From the NCBI RefSeq assembly GCF_004353825.1, contig NZ_SMNA01000009.1:556-64555 (forward strand): DNA of 64,000 nucleotides. The letters are read 5' to 3'. The position numbers and the translations under genes were made by a program. Each line of letters begins with the position of its first letter. Positions within the stretch are counted from its first letter, which is position 1. Below, piece by piece: positions 45,900-54,994 of this stretch. The stretch is from Occultella glacieicola. GTDB taxonomy: Bacteria > Actinomycetota > Actinomycetes > Actinomycetales > Beutenbergiaceae. The notes under the pieces are model-generated. The model did not search any database and was not told where the DNA came from. It was given only the letters and a program-made list of their open reading frames with translations.

Positions 45900-47923
45900 G
45901 CACCGACGACACCGAGGACGTCACCCGGGGCGAACGCGCCGACGACTCCGAACTGAAGGCCTCCGTCAAGCCCGCGGCCCGCCGGCCCCAGGCGCACGGC
46001 CCGGGCGGCGGGATCGGGATGCCGGCCGAGAAGGCGATGAACCTCGGCGGCACGCTGCGCCGGATGGTCTCCGAACTGCGCCCGCAACGGGTCGCCGTCA
46101 TCGTCGCGATCGCGTTCGGCGTGGTCTCCACGGCGCTCGTGGTGCTCGGGCCGAAACTGCTCGGGAACGCCACCAACGCGATCTTCGACGGGTTCGTCGG
46201 CAGCCAGTTCGAGCCCGGCCTGACCCAGCCGGAACTCGTCGAGCTGCTGCGCTCGCAGGGCATGGACGCCCAGGCCGACCTGGTCAGCGGGATGCCGAAC
46301 CTGGTCCCCGGGCAGGGCATCGACTTCACCCGGCTCGCCCAGTTGCTCGGGGTGGTCCTGGCCGTGTACGCCGCGTCCTTCCTGTTCAGCTGGCTGCAGG
46401 GCCGGATCACGACCAGGGTGGTCCAGCAGACCGTGTACGACCTGCGCGAACGCTCCGAGACGAAACTGGCGCGGCTGCCGCTGAGCTACTTCGACAAGCA
46501 GGCCCGCGGCGAGGTCCTCTCCCGGGTCACGAACGACATCGACAACATCGCCCAGACGCTGCAGCAGTCGCTGTCCCAGCTGATCACCTCGGTCCTGACC
46601 GTGATCGGCGTGCTGTTCATGATGTTCTACATCTCGTGGATCCTGGCCCTGGTGGCGCTCGTGACGATCCCGTTGTCCGCCGTGGTGGTCGCGCAGATCG
46701 CCAAGCGCTCCCAGCCCCAGTTCGTGGAGCAGTGGAAGCGCACCGGGACCGTGAACTCCCACGTCGAGGAGATGTACACCGGGCACTCCCTGGTGAAGGT
46801 GTTCGGCCACGAAAAGACCGCCCGGGCGACGTTCGAGCAGGAGAACACGCAGCTCTACGAGGCGAGCTTCAAGGCGCAGTTCATCACGGGCACCATCCAG
46901 CCGGTCATGGGCTTCGTGTCCAACCTCGGCTACGTGGTGGTGGCGGTGGTCGGTGGGCTGCGCGTCGCCTCCGGCCAGATGAGCCTCGGCGACGTGCAGG
47001 CGTTCATCCAGTACTCACGCCAGTTCTCGCAGCCGATCACCCAGATCGCCTCGATGATGAACCTGCTCCAGTCCGGCGCGGCCTCCGCCGAGCGCGTGTT
47101 CGAGATGCTCGACGCACCGGAGGAGTCCGCGGACCCGGTCGCCCCGGCGACGCTCGGGGAGGTCGAGGGACGGGTCGCATTCGAGAACGTGTCCTTCAGC
47201 TACTCGCCGGAGCGGCCCCTGATCGAGGACCTCTCGTTCGTGGCCGAGCCCGGCCAGACGATCGCGATCGTCGGCCCGACCGGCGCCGGCAAGACCACGC
47301 TGGTGAACCTGATCATGCGCTTCTACGAGGTGAACGGCGGCCGGATCACGATCGACGGCGTGGACACCCGCGACCTCACCCGGGCCGGCCTGCGTTCGAA
47401 CATCGGCATGGTGCTGCAGGACACCTGGCTGTTCGGCGGCTCCATCGCGGACAACATCGGCTACGGCACCCACCGGGAGGTCACGGAGGCGGAACTGGTC
47501 GCCGCCGCCGAAGCCACCCACGTGGACCCGTTCGTGCGGACCCTGCCCGACGGGTACGAGACCAGGCTGGACGACGAGGGCACCGAGGGCACGGCCGTCA
47601 GCGCCGGTGAGAAGCAGCTGCTGACCATCGCCCGGGCCTTCCTCGCCGACCCGGCGATCCTGATCCTCGACGAGGCCACCTCCTCGGTGGACACCCGTAC
47701 CGAGGTGCTCGTCCAGGAGGCGATGAACGCGCTCCGGCACGGCCGCACCAGCTTCGTCATCGCCCACCGGCTCTCCACGATCCGGGATGCCGACATCATC
47801 CTCGTGATGGAGGAGGGTTCGATCGTCGAGAAGGGCAGCCACGATGCGCTGATCGCGGCGGGCGGTGCCTACGCGCGCCTGTACCGGGCCCAGTTCGCGG
47901 CCGCGGCGGCCGAGGTCGACTGA
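45896..47923 (+). CDS. ABC exporter half-transporter, catalytic partner subunit
   Basis: 675 aa, ATG overlapping the first subunit. An N-terminal cytoplasmic extension of about 55 residues and an extra periplasmic or helical insert (VGSQFEPGLTQPELVELLRS) make it longer than its partner. Six membrane helices, then an ABC domain: Walker A GPTGAGKTTLVNLI, signature TAVSAGEKQLLTIARAFL (SAGEK, degenerate) and Walker B ILILDEATSSVDTRTE with intact Glu, plus switch VIAHRLSTIRDA. It thus supplies the intact Walker site while subunit 1 supplies the intact signature, the usual division of labour in heterodimers. Confidence 0.92.
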   Translation: MSTDDTEDVTRGERADDSELKASVKPAARRPQAHGPGGGIGMPAEKAMNLGGTLRRMVSELRPQRVAVIVAIAFGVVSTALVVLGPKLLGNATNAIFDGFVGSQFEPGLTQPELVELLRSQGMDAQADLVSGMPNLVPGQGIDFTRLAQLLGVVLAVYAASFLFSWLQGRITTRVVQQTVYDLRERSETKLARLPLSYFDKQARGEVLSRVTNDIDNIAQTLQQSLSQLITSVLTVIGVLFMMFYISWILALVALVTIPLSAVVVAQIAKRSQPQFVEQWKRTGTVNSHVEEMYTGHSLVKVFGHEKTARATFEQENTQLYEASFKAQFITGTIQPVMGFVSNLGYVVVAVVGGLRVASGQMSLGDVQAFIQYSRQFSQPITQIASMMNLLQSGAASAERVFEMLDAPEESADPVAPATLGEVEGRVAFENVSFSYSPERPLIEDLSFVAEPGQTIAIVGPTGAGKTTLVNLIMRFYEVNGGRITIDGVDTRDLTRAGLRSNIGMVLQDTWLFGGSIADNIGYGTHREVTEAELVAAAEATHVDPFVRTLPDGYETRLDDEGTEGTAVSAGEKQLLTIARAFLADPAILILDEATSSVDTRTEVLVQEAMNALRHGRTSFVIAHRLSTIRDADIILVMEEGSIVEKGSHDALIAAGGAYARLYRAQFAAAAAEVD

Positions 47924-48070
47924 GCGGTCCGACCGGCCCCGCGCGCGAGGCGACGGCCACCACGCACACGAACGGGACGCCGTCGTACACCGGAAGTTCG
48001 ACAACACGTCGGGCGACATCACCCGCGCGGTGGATACGCTGCGCGCCCGGCATCTGCCACCATCGGCCCT
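47924..48070. other. Spacer before the mannosyltransferase gene
   Basis: 147 GC-rich bases. TACGCT at 48035-48040 could be a -10, about 30 bases before ATG 48071. No hairpin with a T tract is visible for termination of the ABC transcript. Confidence 0.35.
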
Positions 48071-49246
48071 ATGCGCATCGCAGTGGTGGCCGAGTCGTTC
48101 CTCCCGCAGGCCAACGGGGTGACCGTCACGCTGCTGCGCCTGCTGGAGTACCTGGACGTGCGCGGCGAGGACGTGCTGGTGCTGGCGCCGGCCCCCGGCC
48201 GCGGCGAGCACGCGGTCGCCGAGTACGCCGGCGCGAGCGTGCGCCGCTACCGGGCAGTGCCGCTGCCCGGCTACGCGGAGATGCGGCTGTCGAACCCGCG
48301 GGTGCGGACCCTGGAGGAGCACCTGCGCTACTTCGGTCCCGACGTCATGCACCTCGCGGCACCGTTCGTGCTCGGCTGGCAGGCGATCGGCGCGGCCCAG
48401 TCACTCGGGCTGCCGTCGGTCGCGGTCTACCAGACCGAGGTGCCCAGTTACGCCAAGCGGTACAAGGTGCGCCAGATCGAGCCGCTGCTTTGGCGTCGGA
48501 TCGAGGACATCCACAAGAGCGCCACGCTGTCGCTGGCGCCCTCCTCGTACGCCTGCCAGCAACTGATCGACCGCGGTGTGCACCGGGTGGCGGTGTGGCC
48601 CCACGGCGTCGACCGGGACCGGTTCTCACCGGTACACCGGGACGAGGCCCTGCACGCCTCCCTGGCGCCGGGCGACGAGGTCGTGGTCGGGTATGTGGGG
48701 CGCCTGGCACGGGAGAAGCAGGTGGAGGACCTGGCCGTGCTGCAGAACCTGCCAGGGGTGCGGCTGGTGGTGGTCGGGGACGGGCCGCGCCGCGACCAGA
48801 TCCGGCGGGCACTGCCGAACGCGACATTCACCGGGCGGCTCGAGGGTGCCGATCTGACCCGGATGATGGCGAGCCTCGACGTGTTCGTCCACACCGGCGA
48901 GATGGACACGTTCGCGCAGACCATCCAGGAGGCCCAGGCCAGCGGGGTGCCGGTGGTCGCGCCGGCCCGGGGCGGTCCGATCGACCTGGTCGCCGACGGG
49001 CAGAACGGCCGCCTCTACACGCCGGGTGACCTGGGCGCGATGCGTCGCGCGGTCGAGGGCCTCGCCGCGGACCCCGTGCGCCGCACCATGATGGGGCTGG
49101 CCGCCCGGGAGTCCACCGCGCCGCGGACCTGGGACGCGGTGAACGCCGAGGTGACCCAGCACTACGCGAACGCCATCGAGTTCGCCGCGCGGGACCGGAT
49201 CGCCTCCGGCGGTCGCCCGATGCGGCGCCGGCTGATCACCCGTTAG
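48071..49246 (+). CDS. mgtA: GDP-mannose-dependent alpha-mannosyltransferase-like GT4 enzyme
   Basis: 391 aa, ATG start (MRIAVVAESFLPQANGVTVT). GT-B glycosyltransferase closely resembling actinobacterial MgtA/PimB'-type mannosyltransferases: N-terminal donor-acceptor loop FLPQANGVTVTLLRLLEYL, VYQTEVPSYAKRY and AVWPHGVDRDRFSPVHR; C-terminal GYVGRLAREKQVEDL and the EX7E region DTFAQTIQEAQASGVPVVAP. These enzymes mannosylate glycolipid or lipoglycan precursors at the inner membrane face. The exact acceptor is not certain. The next gene starts 10 bases after its stop. Confidence 0.88.
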   Translation: MRIAVVAESFLPQANGVTVTLLRLLEYLDVRGEDVLVLAPAPGRGEHAVAEYAGASVRRYRAVPLPGYAEMRLSNPRVRTLEEHLRYFGPDVMHLAAPFVLGWQAIGAAQSLGLPSVAVYQTEVPSYAKRYKVRQIEPLLWRRIEDIHKSATLSLAPSSYACQQLIDRGVHRVAVWPHGVDRDRFSPVHRDEALHASLAPGDEVVVGYVGRLAREKQVEDLAVLQNLPGVRLVVVGDGPRRDQIRRALPNATFTGRLEGADLTRMMASLDVFVHTGEMDTFAQTIQEAQASGVPVVAPARGGPIDLVADGQNGRLYTPGDLGAMRRAVEGLAADPVRRTMMGLAARESTAPRTWDAVNAEVTQHYANAIEFAARDRIASGGRPMRRRLITR

Positions 49247-49256
49247 TCTCGCGGGC
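49244..49256 (+). promoter_or_regulatory. -10 hexamer of the TrmH-type gene, overlapping the previous stop
   Basis: TAGTCT (49244-49249) contains the TAG stop of the mannosyltransferase gene and lies 7 bases before GTG 49257; there is no ribosome site, which fits a leaderless transcript. Confidence 0.5.
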
Positions 49257-50081
49257 GTGCCGACCGTCCCGCTCACCGATCTCGGATCCGCCGAACTCGC
49301 CGACTACACCCGTCTCACCGATGTGGCGCTGCGCTCGCGCAGCGAGCCCGAGCGTGGCATGTACCTCGCCGAGAGCTCCACGGTGATCCGCCGGGCGGTG
49401 GCCGCGGGGCATCGGCCGCGCTCCTTCCTGCTCGAGCCGAAGTGGCTCCCGGACCTGGAGCCGCTGCTGGCACGGGTCGGTGCCGGCGAGCACGGGGACA
49501 TCCCGGTCTACCTGGCCGAGCAGGACCTGCTCGAGCAGATCACCGGCTTCCACCTGCACCGGGGCGCGCTCGCGGCCATGCACCGCCCGCCGCTGGCTCC
49601 GGTGGCGCAGGTCGTCGCCGGGGCGCGGCGGGTCGCGATCCTCGAGGACATCGTCGACCATACGAACGTGGGTGCGGCGTTCCGCAGCGCCGCCGGGCTG
49701 GGCGTGGACGCCGTGCTGGTCACGCCGCGGTGCGCGGACCCCTTCTACCGGCGCTCCGTCCGGGTCTCCATGGGCACCGTGTTCCAGGTCCCGTGGACCC
49801 GGATCGACCCCTGGCCGGCCGGGATCGCCACGCTGCGCGACGCCGGGTTCGTCACGGCCGCACTCGCCCTCGACGAGCACTCGATCCGTTTGGACGACCT
49901 CGCCGACGACCCGCCCGAGCGGCTCGCCGTGGTGCTGGGCGCCGAGGGCCACGGGCTCAAGGCCCGCACCGTCGCGGAGTGCGACCGGGTGGTGCGCATC
50001 CCGATGGCTGGCGGGGTGGACTCGCTGAACGTCGCCGCCGCCGCGGCGGTCGCGTTCTGGGCGACCCGGACCCGGTCGTGA
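49257..50081 (+). CDS. TrmH/SpoU family RNA 2'-O-methyltransferase
   Basis: 274 aa, GTG start. An N-terminal substrate-binding domain (LTDVALRSRSEPERGMYLAE) precedes the SPOUT knot: motif 1 EDIVDHTNVGAAFRSAAGLG, motif 2 LAVVLGAEGHGL, motif 3 IPMAGGVDSLNVAAAAAVAF. It methylates the 2'-hydroxyl of a ribose in rRNA or tRNA; the target nucleotide cannot be told (RlmB-like 23S G2251 and thiostrepton-resistance-type sites are both in the family). It overlaps the kinase-like gene by 4 bases. Confidence 0.92.
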   Translation: MPTVPLTDLGSAELADYTRLTDVALRSRSEPERGMYLAESSTVIRRAVAAGHRPRSFLLEPKWLPDLEPLLARVGAGEHGDIPVYLAEQDLLEQITGFHLHRGALAAMHRPPLAPVAQVVAGARRVAILEDIVDHTNVGAAFRSAAGLGVDAVLVTPRCADPFYRRSVRVSMGTVFQVPWTRIDPWPAGIATLRDAGFVTAALALDEHSIRLDDLADDPPERLAVVLGAEGHGLKARTVAECDRVVRIPMAGGVDSLNVAAAAAVAFWATRTRS

Positions 50082-51166
50082 GCACCGGGCCGGCGTCGCT
50101 CGCGGTCCGTCTGCAGCGTGCGGACACGGTGGCGGACTCGGTCGCGGATCTGACCGAGGCCGACCTGAAGGAACTCATCCGGGACGCGACGCCGCTGGGG
50201 TCCGGAATCGGCGGGCGCACCCTGCTGACCGTCGTCGGCGGGGTTGAGGTCTTCGTGAAGCAGGTCCGGCTGACCGACCTGGAGCGCCGGCCCGAGCACC
50301 GGGGCTCGACCGCGAACCTGTTCGGTCTGCCCCCGTACTACCAGTACGGGGCCGGTTCGGCGGGCTTCGGGGTGTGGCGCGAACTCGCGGCGCACGAACG
50401 CACCACCGCCTGGGTGCGCACCGGGTCGACGCCGAGCTTCCCGTTGCTCTACGGCCACCGCGTGCTCGAGGCCGCACCCCCTCCGGCCACGGCCACGGAC
50501 TCCGGGCAGGACTGGACGGAGCCGGCCGCGGCGGCCCGGTTCTGGGGCTCGACGGCGGTGCGCGAGCGGGTGGAGGCGCTCGCCGGGGCGTCGGCGAGCG
50601 TACTGCTGTTCCTGGAGTACCTGCCCGGGCACGTGTCCGGCTGGTTCGGCGCCCGGATGGCCGAGGGCGGCCCCGGGCTCGATGCGGCGTGCGCGATGCT
50701 CGAGTCCGACCCGGTCCGGACGGCCCGGCTCATGAACGAGGACGGACTGCACCATTTCGACGCGCATCCGCTCAACCTCCTCACCGACGGTCACCGGGTG
50801 TACATCGCGGACCTCGGGCTCGCCACCGACACCGGGTACGACCTCGGCGACGACGAACGCGCCTTCCTGGCCAGGCACACCACCTACGACGGCGCGTACG
50901 TCGTCACCCAGCTGGTGAACGCCCTGGTGCGGGGACTGACCGACCGGCCCACGCCGTCGGACCGGTTGGACCTGCTGCGCCGGTGCGCGGGCGGCGAGCG
51001 GCTCGACGGCATCCGGCCGGCCGCGGCGGACCTGATCACCCGCTACGCACCCCTCGCCGTCCTCACGAACGAGTTCTGGCACGACCTCACCCGGGTGAGC
51101 CGCCGCACCCGCTACCCGGACGAGGCGGTCCGGGCCGCGGGGGAGGCCGCCGGGCTCACGCTCTGA
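50078..51166 (+). CDS. Atypical protein-kinase-like fold protein
   Basis: 362 aa, GTG start in the TrmH stop. The kinase features are clear but unusual: Lys61 in VEVFVKQVRLTD after a short glycine stretch (PLGSGIGG), catalytic-loop-like HHFDAHPLN (Asp228, Asn233) and metal-loop ADLGLAT (Asp245, DLG instead of DFG). The region between Lys61 and Asp228 carries LPPYYQYGAGSAGFGVWREL, which is not of Hanks-type kinases. It looks closest to the aminoglycoside phosphotransferase/Kdo-kinase-like group. Substrate unknown. Its last 11 bases overlap the convergent peptide-transporter gene. Confidence 0.7.
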   Translation: MSTGPASLAVRLQRADTVADSVADLTEADLKELIRDATPLGSGIGGRTLLTVVGGVEVFVKQVRLTDLERRPEHRGSTANLFGLPPYYQYGAGSAGFGVWRELAAHERTTAWVRTGSTPSFPLLYGHRVLEAAPPPATATDSGQDWTEPAAAARFWGSTAVRERVEALAGASASVLLFLEYLPGHVSGWFGARMAEGGPGLDAACAMLESDPVRTARLMNEDGLHHFDAHPLNLLTDGHRVYIADLGLATDTGYDLGDDERAFLARHTTYDGAYVVTQLVNALVRGLTDRPTPSDRLDLLRRCAGGERLDGIRPAAADLITRYAPLAVLTNEFWHDLTRVSRRTRYPDEAVRAAGEAAGLTL

Positions 51167-52823
51167 GCGCGGCCAGGGCGAGGCGTCGCTCCCGCTGCGC
51201 GACCGGGTCCGGAACCGGCACCGACGCCAGCAGACGCTGGGTATAGGGGTGCGTCGGGGCGCCCAGGACCTGCGCAGCAGTGCCCAGTTCGACCAGTTCG
51301 CCCCGGTGCAGCACGCCCACCCGGTCCGCCACCATCGCCACGACGGCGAGGTCATGGCTGATGAACAGGGTCGCGAAGCCGAGGCGCTGCTGCAGCTCCG
51401 CGAACACCTCGAGCACCTTCGCCTGGACCGAGACGTCCAGCGCCGAGGTCGGCTCGTCCGCGATCAGGAGCTCGGGATCCAGGGCGAGGGCCCGGGCCAG
51501 GCTGGCCCGCTGCCGCTGACCGCCGGAGAGCTCGTGCGGGTAGCGGGCGGCGTACGCGGTGGGCAGGTGCACGGCATCGAGCAGTTCGTGGACCCGGACC
51601 CGGGCCGCGTGCACGTCCGGGAACCGGCCGTGCACCACGAGCGGCTCGGCCACGCAGTCCCCGATCGTCAGCAACGGGTTGAAGCTGGTGGCCGGGTCCT
51701 GGAACACGAACCCGATCCGGGCCCGCAGGGGCCGGAACGCGCGCTCCCGGAACCCGACCATCTCGTGCCCGAGCACCTGCAGCGAACCGCCCGTGGCCGG
51801 GGTCAGACCGGCGATCGTCCGCCCGATGGTGGTCTTCCCGGACCCGGACTCACCCACCAGCCCGACCACCTCGCCCGGTCCGATCCGCAGGCTGACCCCG
51901 TTGACGGCGCGGAACCCGCTCCGGCCGAACCGCCCGGGGTAGACCACCTCCAGGTCCTCGGCGGTGACCACCGCAGCCACCTCCGGACCGTCGGCCGACG
52001 ACGAGACCGCAGCGCCGCCGTCGGGCTCGCTCGAGTGCGCCTGCAACCGCGGCACCGCGGCGAGCAGGGCCTGCGTGTAGGGGTGCTGGGGCCGGGCGAA
52101 GAGCTCCGACGCGCTCGCCTGCTCGACGAGCTTGCCCCGGTACATCACGGCGACCCGGTCCGCGAGATCCGCGACCACACCCATGTTGTGGGTGATCAGC
52201 ACGATCGAGGAACCGAACTCGTCCCGGACCAGACGCAGCAGGTCCAGGATCTCGGCCTGCACGGTCACGTCCAGTGCCGTCGTCGGTTCGTCGGCGACGA
52301 TCACCTTGGGGCCCAGCACGAGTGCCATCGCGATCACGATGCGTTGCTTCTGGCCGCCGGAGAACTGGTGCGGGTAGTGGTCCACCCGGATCTCCGGGTC
52401 CGGGATGCCCACCCGGCCGAGCACCTCGATCGCGCGGCGACGGGCCTCCTGCTTGGAGACGGTGCCGTGGGCCCGGAGCCCCTCGGCGATCTGCCAGCCG
52501 ATCGGGAACACCGGGTTCAGGGCGGCCGAGGGTTCCTGGAACACCATGGCCACGTCCCGTCCGCGGACCCGCCGCATCTGCGTGGGACCGAGGGTGACCA
52601 CGTCGTTGCCGGCGAGGAGCACGGCGCCGTCCACCGTGGCCGTCTCCGGCAGCAGCCGCAGGATCGTCTTCGCCGTGACGGTCTTGCCCGACCCGGACTC
52701 CCCGACGATGGCGAGTACCTCACCGGGCTGCACCTGCAGGCTCACGCCGTCGACGGCGGTGACCGGGTCCGCATCGGTGGCGAAGGTGACGTGCAGATCC
52801 TTGATCTCGACGACGGCGCTCAT
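51156..52823 (-). CDS. Oligopeptide ABC importer, fused DppD-DppF ATPase
   Basis: 555 aa, ATG start. Two complete ABC domains in one chain: first Walker A GESGSGKTVTAKTIL, signature QFSGGQKQRIVIAMAL, Walker B KVIVADEPTTALDVTVQ; second Walker A GESGSGKTTIGRTI, signature ELSGGQRQRASLARAL, Walker B ELLIADEPTSALDVSVQ. Each is followed by the oligopeptide/nickel-type C-terminal motif (ARPQHPYTQALLAAVP, GAPTHPYTQRLLASVP). It powers uptake of di- or oligopeptides with the permeases and binding protein encoded upstream. It has a 4-base overlap with dppC. Confidence 0.94.
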   Translation of the reverse strand: MSAVVEIKDLHVTFATDADPVTAVDGVSLQVQPGEVLAIVGESGSGKTVTAKTILRLLPETATVDGAVLLAGNDVVTLGPTQMRRVRGRDVAMVFQEPSAALNPVFPIGWQIAEGLRAHGTVSKQEARRRAIEVLGRVGIPDPEIRVDHYPHQFSGGQKQRIVIAMALVLGPKVIVADEPTTALDVTVQAEILDLLRLVRDEFGSSIVLITHNMGVVADLADRVAVMYRGKLVEQASASELFARPQHPYTQALLAAVPRLQAHSSEPDGGAAVSSSADGPEVAAVVTAEDLEVVYPGRFGRSGFRAVNGVSLRIGPGEVVGLVGESGSGKTTIGRTIAGLTPATGGSLQVLGHEMVGFRERAFRPLRARIGFVFQDPATSFNPLLTIGDCVAEPLVVHGRFPDVHAARVRVHELLDAVHLPTAYAARYPHELSGGQRQRASLARALALDPELLIADEPTSALDVSVQAKVLEVFAELQQRLGFATLFISHDLAVVAMVADRVGVLHRGELVELGTAAQVLGAPTHPYTQRLLASVPVPDPVAQRERRLALAALRA

Positions 52824-53854
52824 CGGGGTGCTCCTTCGGCGACCGGTTCGGCCGGGGTAGGCGGGGGTGCGGTCCGGGCCCGTCGACGGATCCGCAGGCG
52901 CGGGTCGGAGAGGTCGTTCAGGCTCTCACCCACGAGCGTCACCCCCATCACCAGCAGCACGATCGCCGCGCCCGGGAACACCCCCGTCCACCAGATGCCA
53001 CTGGCGACGTCCGCGATCGCCCGGTTCAGGTCGTAGCCCCACTCGGCGGCCGCGGTCGGGTTGATGCCGAACCCGAGGAACCCGAGGCCGGCCAGGGTGA
53101 GGATGGCCTCGGACGCGTTCAGGGTGAGGATCAGGGGCAGCGACCGGGTGGCGTTGCGCAGCACGTGTCGGCCGAGGATGCGCGGTGTGGACGTGCCGAT
53201 CACCCGGGCCGACTCCACGAACGGCTCGGCCTTGAGGCGCACCGTCTCGGCCCGGACCACCCGGAAGTACTGCGGCACGAACACCACGGTGATGGACAGG
53301 CCGGCAGCCAGGATGCCGCCGAGGAAGCTGGACTGTCCGCCGGAGATCATGATGGACAGCACGATGGCGAGCAGCAGGGACGGGAACGCATAGATCGCGT
53401 CCGCGATCGTGACCAGCACCCGGTCCAGCCAGCCGCCCAGATAACCGGACACCAGGCCGAGCAGCACGCCGAGGAACAGGGAGGCGACGATCGCCACCAC
53501 CACGACCAACAGGGCCGTCCGCGCGCCCCAGATCACCCGGGAGAACACGTCGTAACCGCCCACCGTGGTGCCCCAGATGTGCTCGGCGGACGGCGGCGCC
53601 TGGCGCGGGAAGTTCCCGTCCGGTCCGGAGAGCTCGTTGTAGGAGTAGGGCGTGATCAGTGGTGCGAACACAGCCAGCAGCAGGAACAGCACGCACAGCA
53701 CCAGGCCGGCCACGAGCATGCCGCGTTGCAGGCCGACGCTGCGCCGCAGCTGCCAGACCAGCGGGAGCTTCTTCCACCGTGGTTCGGTCGAGGTGCCGTG
53801 CACCACCACGGTCTCCTCGACGAGGTCGGACGGTGCAGGTGTCTCCTCACTCAT
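52820..53854 (-). CDS. Oligopeptide ABC importer permease (DppC-like)
   Basis: 344 aa, ATG start. An N-terminal cytoplasmic part (about 1-40), then six membrane helices; HIWGTTVGGYDVFSRVIWGA is the DppC hallmark before the second helix, and the ABC-coupling EAA-type loop is near RAETVRLKAEPFVESARVIG. It pairs with DppB to form the channel. One-base overlap with dppB (TGATG) and 4-base overlap with the ATPase indicate co-translation. Confidence 0.93.
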   Translation of the reverse strand: MSEETPAPSDLVEETVVVHGTSTEPRWKKLPLVWQLRRSVGLQRGMLVAGLVLCVLFLLLAVFAPLITPYSYNELSGPDGNFPRQAPPSAEHIWGTTVGGYDVFSRVIWGARTALLVVVVAIVASLFLGVLLGLVSGYLGGWLDRVLVTIADAIYAFPSLLLAIVLSIMISGGQSSFLGGILAAGLSITVVFVPQYFRVVRAETVRLKAEPFVESARVIGTSTPRILGRHVLRNATRSLPLILTLNASEAILTLAGLGFLGFGINPTAAAEWGYDLNRAIADVASGIWWTGVFPGAAIVLLVMGVTLVGESLNDLSDPRLRIRRRARTAPPPTPAEPVAEGAPR

Positions 53855-54930
53855 CAGTACCTCACCCTCGGGTCGATCAGCGCCGCCGCCACGTCCACGA
53901 TGAAGTTCGTGACCGCGACGATCACGGCGAGCATGGCGACGATCCCCTGAACCGCCACGAAGTCACGGGCGCCCAGGTACTGCGCCAGCTGGAAGCCGAG
54001 CCCACGCCACTCGAACGTGGTCTCGGTGAGGATCGCCCCGCCGAGCAGCAGGGCGATCTGCATGCCCATCACGGTGATGATCGGGATCAGCGCCGGCCGG
54101 TAGGCATGCTTGCGGACCAGGCGGGACTCGCTCACCCCGCGCGAGCGGGCCGCGTCGACGTAGTCCCGGCCCAGGGTGCCGATCAGGTTCGTGCGCACCA
54201 GGCGCAGGAACACGCCGGCCGTGAGCAGTCCGAGGGTCAGTGCCGGCAGCACCGCGTGGATGGCCACGTCCCCGATCAGGTCGGGGCGCCCGGTCCGCAA
54301 CGCGTCCAGCATGTTGATGCCGGACGACCCGCTGATCGCGCTCAGGGTCAGCTGGGTGTCGGAGGTCGCGCGTCCGCTGAGGGGGAACCAACCGAGCCAG
54401 ACCGAGAAGACGAGCTTCAGGAGCAGCCCGGCGAAGAACACCGGGGTGGCGTAGAACAGGATCGCGGTGACCCGAAGCACCGCGTCGGGCCAGCGGTCCC
54501 GCAGCCGGGCGGCGATCATCCCGAACGGGATCCCGACCGCGAGCGCCACGATCAGCGCGTAGATGGCCAGTTCGAGGGTGGCCGTGCCATACGTGATCAG
54601 GATCTCGGAGATGAGCCGGTTGTCGGTGATCGTGCGCCCGAAGTCGCCGGAGAAGATCTGTCCGAGGTACTCGACGTACTGCACGAGCAGGGGCCGGTCG
54701 TAGCCGGCCTCGGCGAGCCGTTCGGCGAGCTGGTCCGCGCTGAGCCGGTCGCCCACCGAGGCCGTGATCGGGTCACCGACGACCCGCATCAGGAAGAAGA
54801 CGAGCGTGACGAGGATGAACACGGTGGGGATGATGAGCAGGAAGCGGGTGAGGAGGTAGCCACCGAGTCCGGAGCCCTTGCTCCGGACGGCGGCCGTCGT
54901 CCCCACCGTGCGATCGTCGACGATCGTCAC
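53854..54930 (-). CDS. Oligopeptide ABC importer permease (DppB-like)
   Basis: 358 aa from GTG 54930, which has AGAGGT 8 bases upstream; the longer open frame to 55089 overlaps the binding-protein gene and is not used. After a 25-residue cytoplasmic start comes LLTRFLLIIPTVFILVTLVF, then five further helices. Between helices 1 and 2 lies the usual extracytoplasmic loop (GDRLSADQLAERLAEAGYDR), and the coupling loop is RDYVDAARSRGVSESRLVRK. It forms the membrane channel with DppC for uptake of short peptides. Confidence 0.93.
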   Translation of the reverse strand: MTIVDDRTVGTTAAVRSKGSGLGGYLLTRFLLIIPTVFILVTLVFFLMRVVGDPITASVGDRLSADQLAERLAEAGYDRPLLVQYVEYLGQIFSGDFGRTITDNRLISEILITYGTATLELAIYALIVALAVGIPFGMIAARLRDRWPDAVLRVTAILFYATPVFFAGLLLKLVFSVWLGWFPLSGRATSDTQLTLSAISGSSGINMLDALRTGRPDLIGDVAIHAVLPALTLGLLTAGVFLRLVRTNLIGTLGRDYVDAARSRGVSESRLVRKHAYRPALIPIITVMGMQIALLLGGAILTETTFEWRGLGFQLAQYLGARDFVAVQGIVAMLAVIVAVTNFIVDVAAALIDPRVRY

Positions 54931-54994
54931 AGGTGGACCTCTTTCGCAGGCGTTCCGGTGACCGCCACGTGCGCCGGCGCACGTGGCGGCGGTG

